Below, piece after piece: positions 30,186 through 41,785 of a stretch of DNA of 64,000 nucleotides (its first letter is position 1; each line of letters begins with the position of its first letter). Source of the stretch: Alloascoidea africana (Eukaryota > Ascomycota > Alloascoideomycetes > Alloascoideales > Alloascoideaceae); the NCBI GenBank assembly GCA_030581615.1, contig JAKTTT010000029.1:62001-126000 (forward strand), written 5' to 3'. A program made the position numbers and the translations under genes. The notes under the pieces were generated by a model. That model did no database searches and was not told the DNA's origin. It saw only the letters and a program-made list of their open reading frames with translations.

Positions 30186-33100
30186 ATGAGTGCCCAAGAT
30201 CAAATTGGGTCCTCAATCCTCCCAACAGTCATCACCAGACTGGTGAAGCTGGTATGCCTCTAGATCGTTTTTAAGTTTATCTCGGACCAAATCTCTAACT
30301 TTGCTTTAGTTACCTTTTGAAACGGGTAATTCAATAGAAGAAACCGAAGCTGATAAAATCTTTACATCTACAAAAACAGAACTACTCAAGATCGCCAAGA
30401 CCCATTTGATCGGCGAGGTGGCCTTTGGCTGTAGTAAACTACTGGAACAAATTTCAAAGGTATGCACTAATCCTATTTTTCCCGCCTAGATCAAGCATCC
30501 ATTGATTGCTAATGCTTAAATCCAATGTAGCGTGATCGATATGAACAATTGAAAAATCGAAATATATACTCCCTGAGATCGATCCTTATCGTCGTCAAAC
30601 TTTTGGCCCAATGTGTTGAAGCTAATTGGGATGCTAGCGAACCATCCTCTGTGCGACGGGGCTTTACATCTGTTGCCCATGCTGGAAATTTTTCCTCTAT
30701 TCGTTCTTTTATCAAGTATCACACTGTGTTGCCTCCAACACTGGATCGAACTTTGACAAAACAGCTCTTTGAGCAAATTATACGCCTAAAATCCGGAATC
30801 TCTATTGCTTCTGCTATGGCATTGCTCACAAACGGAAACGTAAATGTGATAGCCGAATACGATTCCAATCCAAATAAGAAAATAATCGAAGAAATTGATG
30901 AGTACTGCGTCATTATTGCCAGATATTTGTCTGCTGCAAATTGGGACGCTTCCTATTCTGTTGCTCTACAAAAATTGAACCTAATGAAAAACTTGAGCGC
31001 TACTGAAGACGATGTTATTCCAAATATTGATATCCTGAGCTACCTGTACCTGGATGACACTGCTCTTGCCCAGATTTTCAAAGAAATGTGGCACCTTTTC
31101 ACATCAATCAGAAAGCCTCTTCACCAGGCTCTCATTTACCATTTTTTCTCCCAGAGTATACAGTATTGGATCATTGCCAGACCCGAAGAATTGTACAACG
31201 CCTCTATGGAAGGCTCTCCCTTGTCTCTTGAAGCTAGTAGTTTTTACGACTACATGTATACCGCTACTGAAAACTCTAAATACTCTGCTGTTTTCACAAA
31301 ATATCTAACAATCTTGCTGGCTCTTGTTCCATCAGCCTTTACAACATTCATGGGATCCTCAATCAAGCGATTTTCTTCAAACTCCAAGAAACTTAAGCTT
31401 ATTGCTTTTTACAAAAATCAATTGCACATTAAGAAAGCTACAGAGCAGCAATTGGAAAATCTGACTGCTCTTGTCACTGCTGCTGCCAGCATACATCGTT
31501 TTGACCGACAGAATGCCCTTGTCAGGTTTGCTGCAGGTCTATATACCGACTTTAAGACAAACTTGTTCGACATGGAAGGTTTTTCTGAGAATTGGATACA
31601 CCTCTGGATTGAAGTTAGTGTGGGATATACAACAGTAATACCAGAGGAAATTGAGAGGGATCTCTACCAGATACTTGAAAATCCAGATTCACCACCTGAA
31701 ATGATTTGTTGTGTTGCAGCCAGCTTGAGAGCCCTGGGATATACTCCGAATTGCTATGACACCTACTCTCGTTACATGTCCACCAATGCAGGCAAGCTTA
31801 GATCCATCCTTATCAAGCAAGCCAGACTTCTCATCACAAGAAAATCAAGAGCAGATCAATCCGAAGCATCTTTTGCAACCAGCAGTTCTGAGGTGGTCGC
31901 TGCTCCTATTCTTGTCAACATCTTGTACACATTTGTTTCAAATCCATTCTGCTACATGGAACAGCTAGATATTAAAGAAGTTGAGAATACACGGGAAAAT
32001 CTAGAGTACATTGTTCGGTGCTTGTTTGAGGATGAACCAGAAGTTACGAATGCCGCTTCACAATTCATATTGGCCTTCACCAATCAGACACGTTTGGAGA
32101 CACTCCCACCATTAGACTCCGCTGAGATAGATGGCCGACACGCTGTTTTAACAATTTACACCTTAGGAGGCTTTGCTGCCCATCTCATTGCAAACAAACT
32201 ATTGGAGATAGATATGGACGATAAACGAATTCCGTCCTATTTCAAACTGATCATTTCCGTGATGAAAGCAAGGGAATTCTTGGCTAGAAAATTCAACATC
32301 CGGGAAGTTTGCCAAAATGATATGAGCAGAGTTGAAAAATCCAAAATAAGAGGAGGCATGTACACATCTCTTGAAGCTGCCATCCTTCTATACCTTTGTT
32401 GTCCCGATATGGAAATCTATCGACTTTGCGTTTCTTCGTCCAAGAGTATCATCGAGGACGCTTTACTCACAGAAGACTTGACTGATCTACACCATGTGAC
32501 CTGCCAAATGCTTCTAAACATTGATCAATATCGGGTTTTACAATCTGATTATGTTATAACTGGTCAAGTGGCACTGCAGAAGCGGATCAGAAGTATTTTG
32601 AAATCATTTAGAGTTCCTTCAGATGGTGTTGTAAAAGCATGGAACATTGCTTACAAACGATTTACGCTTAACAACCAAAACGAAGCTTGGCAAAATACAT
32701 TTGTTGTTGAGAGAAGAAACTATGCTGGTCTCTTGGCTTCACTTAGTGACTGTTTAATGGATGCTGTGGACCCAGATCCTAACAGTAGCATTGGTCAAAT
32801 ATTGCCTTTAATTAATAACCTACAAAGTGGATTAGTTTCACTACTAATGAGTTCTAACTTGTACATCAATGATGCTTGCAAAGACATTTTGGCCCGCGAG
32901 TTCAGTTTGCACTCTTTTGCAAATTGTTATCGATTAGTTGATGCTTTACTGAACAAAACTGTGGAATCAAAGGACACTGAAGTTGTTCTGTACCTTCTTG
33001 ACCACATCATTGCACTCTATCGTGCCATGCTACAACGAGCGATCGAACAAAAAGTCCAAATGCCATTTGATCTAGTTGCAGCTACCACGGATGTTGCCAA

Positions 33101-36100
33101 CTGCATAAACAATTGTGGAAATGATATTGCTACTGTGCGATTGAAGATTAGAGTATGCCGCATTTGTCAAGACGGTGAAGCAAATACCACTACGCTCAGT
33201 CTCAAGACTCCTATAAAAGTCAGAAACCAGTTTGCAAAACTTTTAACTGACTGGTTTGAAAACGCTACATTTAGACCTGAGCCAGAAACAGTGGCTTCTC
33301 TTTCAGCAACCACTTCATCTTCGGTTAGAAAACAAAGTGAACTTGAACACATGTACAATGATTTAACTCTTCAATCAGTGAAAGCTATTGCGATGGTGTT
33401 TAGCGGACTTACACTCGAAGCACCAGCTACTTCTCACGAAGAAGATTTTCTTTTGGCAAAAGCAGTAATTTTTGGAAATTACTTTTCTTTGTGCCTTCGA
33501 GTTTTGGAGAAATATGACAGACACGGGTTTGCTGGAAAGGACGGATTGGACTCCAGTAGTATCATTGCAAGAACTCTGACCTCATCAAACTCGGTTCCAT
33601 CTGGCCAAGAGCTGCTCACTCAGCCACAAGACCAGATTTCAACTGCCGTCGCTAATCAAACTATTCTATGTCTTACCAACCTTTTGAACTCCAACGTTGA
33701 TGTGGGTTTGAAGTTTGCACTTCCTCTTGGTTTCCACCAAGACAACCAAATCAGACTTTCATTTATCAAGGTCTTCACAAGCATTATTGAAAAGGGCGCT
33801 AACAACCTAATAGATGAAAATCTAGAGGAAAAATATGATGTTCTGATGGATCTATTGGCAGACAATATGCCCCTGGTCCTGGCAATTTTTGACTGCTGCC
33901 CTACTAGTGAAGTTGATCAATTTGCTTCTGCCATGTTGAACCTTTATGAATCAAGAGGCAAAGGATTGTCTCTTTTGAAAGCTGCTGTTGCAAAAGAGAT
34001 TGAATCTACGCCACGTATCGTGGATATGCTGAGAAGGAACAGTATTGCTACAAGGATGTTGTCCATTTACTCCAAGAAATATGGGGCAAACTATTTGATT
34101 TCCACTTTGGGACCTGTTTTCCAATCATTCGTTGATTGTCCCGAGGATCATGTTTTCGAGATTAGTGCCGACAAGGTTGGAGGAGATGGCACCAAAGCTG
34201 TTGAGAACGTTGACAAGTTTATGAGAACTTTGACACAATTGGTGGGTGCATTTTTGAGAACATTTGACTCAATGCCCAGATCATTCCGAGAAATATGTCA
34301 AACGATTAGGAAACAGGTAATTTTGAGATTCCCTAGTGCCGCAACCACCAGTGTTGGCGCATTTTTGTTTCTGCGATTCTTTTGTCCGGCAATTGTTGCT
34401 CCTGAAAATGAGGGTCTATTGCAACATCATCCAAGAAGAGATGTTCGCCGCTCATTATTGTTATTGGCCAAGGTACTTCAAAATATGGCAAACGGATCAC
34501 TTTATTCACTGAAGTTGCCTCTTCTCTATGAAAGAATGGCCGAATTGAACAAGATTAATGAAGATATTGCCTCTTTTCTTCATGATGCTGGAGAGCCTTT
34601 CACAAACGACCTTCCTCTTAATGGCTCATTGATGCTTAACGGTCAAGACACATCTCTTGGAAAGAATGACATGATCTTTTTGCATGGATTCTTATATTCT
34701 CACTGGAATGAAATTTATAAGAGATCTGTCATGGCTGATAGTGGAAAAATAGCCCCCAAGATGATTGGCGCTGGATCTGGAGACTTGTTTGAGCTTGTTC
34801 CAGTAAACTCTTCTGATACATCGTTACCAGTTTCAAATCACTCAGCACCGGATTCTACCATGTACAACAAGTTGGATGAGTTGTTGGAATCTCTTGGTCA
34901 ACCAAGAGGATTGGGAAATTATGAAATACCTGCTTCTATTGCAGAAGATACATCTGAAAAAGGTGTTCGTCTCTATGAGTTTATGTGCAAAAACTCTGCC
35001 AAAGATATCGGTTTGATGACGCAAAACCAAGTGGTTCATGAAGGCATTTCTCTTGATGGCATGCCAATGCTCATATATACCTTGAAAAAATTCGATCCTA
35101 TTTACTTTCCTGACCGTGACATGATCACCTACCGGGTGATGCAGGTCGCCAGCAAAATATGGGACAAGAAGTTTGCAATAGTAATGGATTGCACTGGGCT
35201 AATTCTCGAAAATCAAATGCCAGCCGATGTCTTTGCGAAAATTGCTGCTTTATCGCCTCAGCAATTTTCTGATAATTGCTGTTCAGTTCACTATTACAAC
35301 GTTTCAATCGATGCTTATCCTTGGGTTGTCAAATTAATGAAAGCTTTTGAGAGCAGCCCAATATTCAACCCTCTCTATGTTGATTTTAGCTTTCCAAACT
35401 CTTTTTATGAAGATTCTACTGCTTTGCCTGTTTCAGTTAATGGATTGTCCCCCAGAACCGCTGCTGTTGTTCGGGATGCTAGAGTTACTTACACCGACGT
35501 CAAGATGTACGATGAACCATCTCAACAGTTCAGAGATGTTGCAGTGAAGATGGGCGAAGAATTCATCCAGATTGCTCTTTGTGAGCCATGTGTTTTCATC
35601 GTTGGTGACAATATAAAGAAGTTATATTGTCGACCTGTGAATGTTTTACATTGTGTTGAAATATCCAAAGCATATATTTCCAACGCTAAGGACAGGCCCA
35701 ATGAGTTCACCATTAAATTGGAAGACGGGAGGTCGTTCCGTATGCAATCCGAGGACAGGTCCGAAATTTCTAGAAGCCTTAATAACATGATCACCAGATA
35801 CTCCCAATGTTCTGAAAGGTCTTATTCTGAGTCAGAAATCACATCTATTCGTGATGTTCTAGGAACTCTCCTGAATGTCGATTTGCTTGGTTTGGATTCC
35901 GAGGACAGTGAAATTCGAAGCGCTTCCTATAACTTGCTAGCCTCTTTACAAAGAAGTTTTGATCTGGATATCGGACGAACTGCTATCGCTAGAGAAGAAA
36001 TTTACTTCCCCAAGAATGAAGCTGGCTTTGTTCTTAGTGTTAGCGAGTCAATCGCCAAACGAGAACCACAGTTGACATATGACTTCATCATTGGCTTTTT

Positions 36101-38168
36101 CACAGCTTATGCAAATTCTTCAAGTACTCGACGAGAAGGAACTCTCCAATTCCTGATTCCATGGATAAAGGGTATCTATGCCAATGTATATCTAAGGGAT
36201 AAACGTAATGGACGCAGGAAGACCATCGAATTGATCAGAAAGATGATCCGTGCGACATTCCTCTACAAGTCTCATGTCACTGCTTTTATTATGGACGTCT
36301 GGTCTGTTTTGTGTAAGGATGAAAACCTTACTGAGATCATTGTGCAAGAGATCATTTCAGCGGCTATTGACAAGCGTGCCGAGAGATCTGATTGTGAAGA
36401 TGTCATTTCACTGCTAACGGTGAATCCAACAGTAGATATTTGCCGTCTGGTTGTCCGAAAATTATTGAATGTTACACAGGTTCCAGTTGATGATGGGGAT
36501 AAAGCTTCTGCATTTATTAATACACAAGCCAGCTGGACTGAATTAATTATTTTGGTCAAAGCGTGTTCTTTCTTGTTCTTCGATTCGTTGGAGTATTCTG
36601 AACTCTTCCTTGGCGAGATCTGCTTTGTTTGTACTGCTCTCATCGATGTTGGTCCTTTAGATTTGCGGCGTACGGTTCATAAACTATTTATTAACTGTTT
36701 GCATACTTTTTGCTCCAAGAGCGAATTGGATGTTTCCGCAAGGACTAAATTGAGTTCCATTATCGAGACTTTCTCCGGTCAACGCGCACAACTATTGTTT
36801 GGGTTGAACAGACCTAATTCTGACAGTGATAATAATATTGTGCATACTTCAAGCACCATATCTGGACTGGAGTTTGCGTGTCAGCATCTCTTGGACTTCC
36901 TTAAACTTGTTGGAGATGATGCTACTGCTAAGGCCTGGAGATCCAAGTGGACATCTTATGTTCTTGAGAATGTGTTTATGAAGGACTCGGTGATCAGATC
37001 AAGAGCTTTCTTGCTTCTTGGATTTTTAGGCAAAGATAATGGTCCCACGGACGTTTTGGTGATGAAAACTCTTAAATTCATTGTCAAAGCTTGTGATCCA
37101 GATTTTCTTCAAGACAACAGGGTTATTGATATGGATGTTTGTGCATTTACATGCCTCTCACATCTTGTTGATAGTCTCTCACCAAATTCTCCCATCTTTT
37201 GCAAGTTATTCTGGCTTATGACTTGTCTTGCTCAAATTCCCTTCCCGCCTCTATTCATTTCAGGTATTGAGCTCATGGGTAAAGTTTTGGTATCAATGGA
37301 CGAAAGAGGTCGATTTGAAGACGGGGATATGATTCGCATTTTAACCAGAGAAAGAAATGCGATGGGATTTGTGCTAGACGAGTACGATGATGTGACAGGG
37401 ATTCGCTACAACCCGGAAATGTTTGACAATTACATGTGCTCCATATTCTTAAAGGGGCTTCAAAAAGCAACCACAAGACATGCAACGATGACTACTATGG
37501 AGACATTCCTTCGCATTAGAGCAAAGAATGCAAGCATTTATCTGGAGAAACACAAGAATGACGATATACCAAACAAGGATATGATCAGACTTTATCCTTC
37601 TACCTATCTTATTTTCTTGTTCTTATTCTCCAGAACGAGATCAGAAAAGAAGAAGTATATTTACGGTGCCTACCCGAATGAGGAACTAATTACAATCGGC
37701 GAAAATATACACATTCCAAAAGTTTTATTGGAGTTTTCTGAATCAGGTAGCGACCAGAGCATAGTCAGCTTATTCCTAGCCGCTTCATTGGTGACGGATG
37801 TTGGAGCAGACGAGTACGTTTTGGTCAAGTTCATTGACTGGCTGTATCATACAGGACAACAAGCTCCCATATCCAAGTTCCTCATTTATGTCTTCATTAA
37901 ACCCAAACTGGGGGAGATCTGCGATCACTCGGCTTCTTTGTCTTTGCTTACTGCAACACATGAACTGATAACACAGTGTCTAACGCACCCCGACTTTGAC
38001 TATGTGAAGAGAGAAGAGTATAAAAAGACGTTGCTCAAGATTGTCAACGATAATAAGTTTGCTACCGCCTCCGCCACCACTTTTGCAAGTACCCAAGTTG
38101 ATGCCGAGGAGCAGGTTAGAAGAATAGGAGGTGTTTTGCTTCGCGCAATTGCACTATCAGAGAAATGA
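30186..38168 (+). CDS. IRA2: IRA/neurofibromin-type Ras GTPase-activating protein, three exons
   Basis: Negative regulator of Ras-cAMP signalling. Spliced model: 30186-30251, 30310-30459, 30531-38168, giving 2617 residues (S. cerevisiae Ira1/Ira2 about 3,090; filamentous neurofibromins about 2,600). The short exons encode MSAQDQIGSSILPTVITR and a second helix-rich segment; donors GTATGC, branch sites CTAAC and GCTAAT, phase-0 joins. The RasGAP domain is around residues 1190-1410, with the arginine-finger loop MLRRNSIATRM near 1240 and FLRFFCPAIVAPE near 1352. A Sec14/CRAL-TRIO plus PH-like module follows from about 1580 (GMPMLIYTLKKFDP, then IVMDCTG). The rest is alpha-helical repeat. Only one IRA gene is visible, so the choice between IRA1 and IRA2 is arbitrary. 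Convergent with REX4. Confidence 0.95.
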
Positions 38169-38394
38169 TAAAGGGGTTTACTTATAGAAGCATGATTTTT
38201 TGCTATTGGCTTTTTTTTATTAATATTATTATGTCTGGTACTTTTGATTTCGTGTTTATGACTCGCTTGGTTTGTCATGATTGCGTCTGTGTTTGGAATT
38301 CAAATGAAAGGCATGCATTTATATATGATTATTAAACTTTTAAAAAAATAGATCTCCGTTATTAAACACACGTCCATGGAAATGATGAAATTTG

Positions 38395-39369
38395 TCATGG
38401 TGAATAATGTGCTTCAAAATCTTTCTTGAAGGTTTTATAGAGGAGCATGGTAGCTTTTGCGTCTTCGACAGAGGAATGCTCACCATCCTGAATTTCCCAA
38501 TCCAACAGTCTCCTTGACAATGTTCTTAAAGATGGCGTGTTCCCTTTCTCAGCTAACACTCGAAATTTAGGTAACAGACTTGTATCTCGAATATCCTGTC
38601 GTGGATGTCTCAATCCTAGGACAGCTAAATCTTTTTGTACAGCATGACCTACAAGTGTTCGTCCCTTTAACAACTCCCGAATCTTATCTTTTGCTTCATC
38701 GTGGGAAATTGCATCTTTCATATCTCGGGGCCTTACCCCAGAAACAATCGTTCGCCAGTCAGTAACACGCTCAGATGGCTTTACAAAAGTATCAAGAACA
38801 ACATTTCCAAAGAAGTTTACCACAGAAACGCGTGCAAGAGAAGATTTTCGTCCCTTTCGCCCTACACCCACAAATTCACAATCTATGGCAATGTACCTTC
38901 CAATAGCGCTCTCGCGGGAGGAAGTGGATGCCGTTGATTTTGACGGGATTTCGAGAAAGGCTTGCTCTTTTGGCGCATTTAGTATTTGATCCAGTATTCT
39001 GTTTTGGGATTCTAGTTCTTTCTCCTTTAATCGTTCCTGTTCATCAATCTCCACGCTTTCTGTACTCCTTGATTCTACCCCTTCTGATTGTGTAATGCTC
39101 TTTCCCAGTCTTTTCTTATCATCAACAGACTTTATTGGTTTCTGCTTTTTGCTCTTGACAGGTGGTATCAAGTCACTCCCTTTCTTATTTCTCTTTTTCT
39201 GCTCTTTAAGCTTTTCTGTCTGTAGCTCATTTTTTCCTTTTTTCGTTATCGAAACCTCCGATTTAGCCTTTTTACCCTTTTGTTGCTTAGAACTTTTAGT
39301 TTTTAGCTTTTTCTGTAGCAGCTTCCAGTTTGATGATGCCAACTCCTGTATTGGAGGCTTTTCTGGCAT
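38395..39369 (-). CDS. REX4: 3'-5' RNA exonuclease Rex4, DEDDh family
   Basis: Nucleolar exonuclease implicated in pre-rRNA (ITS1) processing. 324 residues (yeast 289). The N-terminal 120 residues are Lys-rich and nuclear or nucleolar in character. The exonuclease domain begins YIAIDCEFVGVG (first Asp-Glu), continues GHAVQKDLAVLG (Asp) and ends HSSVEDAKATM (His and last Asp), so all DEDDh residues are present. The ATG at 39367-39369 gives MPEKPPIQEL. It shares a 131-bp bidirectional promoter with the oxygenase gene at 39501 and converges with IRA. Confidence 0.93.
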   Translation of the reverse strand: MPEKPPIQELASSNWKLLQKKLKTKSSKQQKGKKAKSEVSITKKGKNELQTEKLKEQKKRNKKGSDLIPPVKSKKQKPIKSVDDKKRLGKSITQSEGVESRSTESVEIDEQERLKEKELESQNRILDQILNAPKEQAFLEIPSKSTASTSSRESAIGRYIAIDCEFVGVGRKGRKSSLARVSVVNFFGNVVLDTFVKPSERVTDWRTIVSGVRPRDMKDAISHDEAKDKIRELLKGRTLVGHAVQKDLAVLGLRHPRQDIRDTSLLPKFRVLAEKGNTPSLRTLSRRLLDWEIQDGEHSSVEDAKATMLLYKTFKKDFEAHYSP

Positions 39370-39500
39370 TGCTTTGATAAAAATTAAGTGTTTTCGATGC
39401 TCACAGAAAAATCAAAAAGGATGAGATGAACTGTACTTACCCGGAAATCGTATAATAAACTGGCTATTTTGTCGCTTCTTTCCTCTCTTCTTCATGAATA

Positions 39501-40220
39501 ATGTCCACAAAGAACACCAAGCAGAAACAAAAGGGTAAAGGGAAGGGCCAAATTTCAAACAAGCCACGACAGCTAGAATGGCCAAAGTCGTTTTGGCTTA
39601 TCGAACCCGCAAACCCCTCTTCGTTTAACTTCAAGTTTAAACCACCAAAGCTAATCGAACAAATGCCAGATCAGATTATTTTGATTGAGAATCTTTTCCC
39701 CAAGGCCATGTGTAATGATCTGGTTGCAGAGTTTGAACAGTTACCTTTTGTGACTACGCCTCTCATCAAGTCGAAAGATTACGCTGCCCGAGTCAATGAT
39801 CGGTACTTAACTACAGATGAGAGTGCCAGCACCAAATTATGGGAGATCTTGAAGCCAGTATTGCTAGACGTTGACGAATTCTCAGATGCAATTGGGCTAA
39901 ATCCACAACTTAGAATTTATCGATATCGTCCTGGCCATTATTTTGGACTGCACTATGATGATAGTGTTTCAGTAAATGTCAACGGTGTCAAGAAGGAGAC
40001 TCGTTGGACTTTACTTGTATACTTGACTGGTGGGTCTGGAGACCCATTGCGAGGAGGTGCAACCGTTTTTCAAATGGCACATTCTCGCGATCGAATCCGA
40101 GTGGAGCCCATCGCTGGAATGGCCCTTCTTCATAAGCATGGAGATGACTGCTTGCTCCACGAGGCTGAACTCGTTTCACAGGGTGCGAAGTGGGTGTTGC
40201 GATCGGATGTCGTGTTTTAG
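39501..40220 (+). CDS. 2-oxoglutarate/Fe(II)-dependent oxygenase, prolyl-4-hydroxylase-like
   Basis: 239 residues, no signal peptide. The N-terminus is a short Lys/Gln-rich tail (KNTKQKQKGKGKG). The double-stranded beta-helix domain covers about residues 55-239. The iron ligands are His and Asp in FGLHYDDS and the distal His in LLHEAELV; the 2OG-binding basic residue is likely Lys or Arg in QGAKWVLRSD at the very end. RIYRYRPGHYFGLH and TLLVYLTGG are typical of the P4Hc family. Substrate unknown; fungal relatives are uncharacterised. The start ATG follows an out-of-frame ATG seven bases upstream. Intact. Confidence 0.85.
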   Translation: MSTKNTKQKQKGKGKGQISNKPRQLEWPKSFWLIEPANPSSFNFKFKPPKLIEQMPDQIILIENLFPKAMCNDLVAEFEQLPFVTTPLIKSKDYAARVNDRYLTTDESASTKLWEILKPVLLDVDEFSDAIGLNPQLRIYRYRPGHYFGLHYDDSVSVNVNGVKKETRWTLLVYLTGGSGDPLRGGATVFQMAHSRDRIRVEPIAGMALLHKHGDDCLLHEAELVSQGAKWVLRSDVVF

Positions 40221-41785
40221 TCTTCTAATCCACGGGGTATATGAAACAAGTATTTGGTTGGGGAACAGCGACTTGGAGCTAGGGGTAGAGTCTGTTGTAT
40301 GAAAGATACAATCCATTTTCAACACAGTGTGACGACCCCAAGTTCAAATCGCAGCTTCAAGGACGATGATGATGTAGCTCTCGTCCTAGTCTTTACCTCT
40401 TTCTGTTGGTAGAAACGAAGTTGAAATCAAGCTTTACCTACGCATGGAAGATCACCGTTACAATGACAATCCACCACCCCCAAGGAATTGAGTACTTCTA
40501 CTGCTCTAGATGATAGAAATAAGAGAGCTGCTTGTTTATTCACGATGGGTCTCATAATATGTATTCCTGACTTTACTGCTTCTGAATGTTTTGCTGACTT
40601 GGTCTTTGTTGTTCTTAGGCTTTCAGGATCAAGATAGATGAGTACTACGACGCTTTGGACCTGCGATATTCTAGCACTGTAGAGATATGCCCCCCAAGAT
40701 GAAAGAATTATCAGGTAATGGCTTACAAACATTTCTAATTTGAATGTGTTTTAGAAATTCATTGACGAAAAAAGCAATGTCTTCGTAATATGCGACCAAC
40801 ATAGTCACATCCATTTACTTTTGTTCACTTGAATCTATCCTATTTCCTATTATGATGCTCTTAAACCTTAAAGAGCATCATTCAAGAACATGAATAATCT
40901 ATCGTTAACACAAGTAGGGTTGCTTAAATAGTGTATTAATTCCTTGAATAGAAAGAACAAGAAATAAGAATCCATCTTTCTGATAATTAAACCTTTTCAT
41001 TACCTCAATGTTCACATTAGCCCACATTGAACAACTAGCGACACGCTACAGTCTTTCTGATTTGGAATATTCAGCTATGCTTGAAATGATTGACTTCAAA
41101 GTTTGTCGACACATGTTGATGACTTCTTATTTAGGTCATCCCTCAAAATATTGTAGCTATTTGAATGTATTATCTCTGTATCATTTGATTATTAAGATAC
41201 GATATAATCTCTACCTATTACTAAAATCAAGACAGCAAAAGGGCTCAACAAAAGATAAATGTTTTGGAAAAATAATATAACTTGAGCTCGTTCTTAGGCA
41301 TGGGATGAGGTCTAAAAGCTCGTGGTTGAGGAGAAGAGAACAAAAAGCCAAAAAAACAAAAAAAGAAATGTACAGGCGCAGAAGTTAAAGAGCGGTGGGG
41401 TATAAATTATCGAAAAATGAGAGGAGCACTAGCAGCACACAAAATCGAGTCAGGATGCGTCCAGAAAGTATAACTAGCGAAGACAATATGCGTAAACGCT
41501 ATCTAGAATATTCAAGTAAAAAGTAGTATTTGTTTGTCCTTTTTCCATCACCAGGTCAAACATTTAGACATTTTTTCTTCCTTGTTTGTATCTTGAAGTC
41601 TTTTTTAAAAATTCAGAATCATTCATTTAATTTCTTATGCTTTTTATTTCAGATCCATATAGGCAAGGGCAGAGTGAAAATCAAAAACAAAATGAAACAA
41701 GGAGAACAGAAAATCAGAAAAAACCAAAAGCTGGACGATCAAAATTTGAATGTAACACCAGAAAAAAGTAGAATTATGTTTTAGT
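40221..41785. other. 1.6 kb intergenic with a perfect hairpin
   Basis: Holds the hairpin described separately (40852-40881). A 101-codon minus ORF at 40427-40732 has fairly protein-like composition (SAKHSEAVKSGIHIMRPIVNKQ) but no recognised family. A plus ORF at 41008-41280 is likewise unrecognised. No tRNA was recognised, although AGTTCAAATCG near 40342 looks like a lone B box. A TATA-like GTATAAAT lies near 41400. Confidence 0.4.
40852..40881. repeat. Perfect 11-bp inverted repeat hairpin
   Basis: ATGATGCTCTT and AAGAGCATCAT pair perfectly around an 8-base loop. Outer arms CTTGAAT (about 40828) and ATTCAAG (about 40880) could extend the structure. No T run follows, so it is not a standard terminator. 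Confidence 0.6.

Noticed and set aside
40335-40400. Lone B-box-like AGTTCAAATCG
   Set aside because: Flanks do not form a T-arm or cloverleaf on either strand.
40427-40732. 101-codon minus-strand ORF
   Set aside because: Protein-like composition but no recognised family, promoter or neighbour support; kept as a remark in the intergenic entry.
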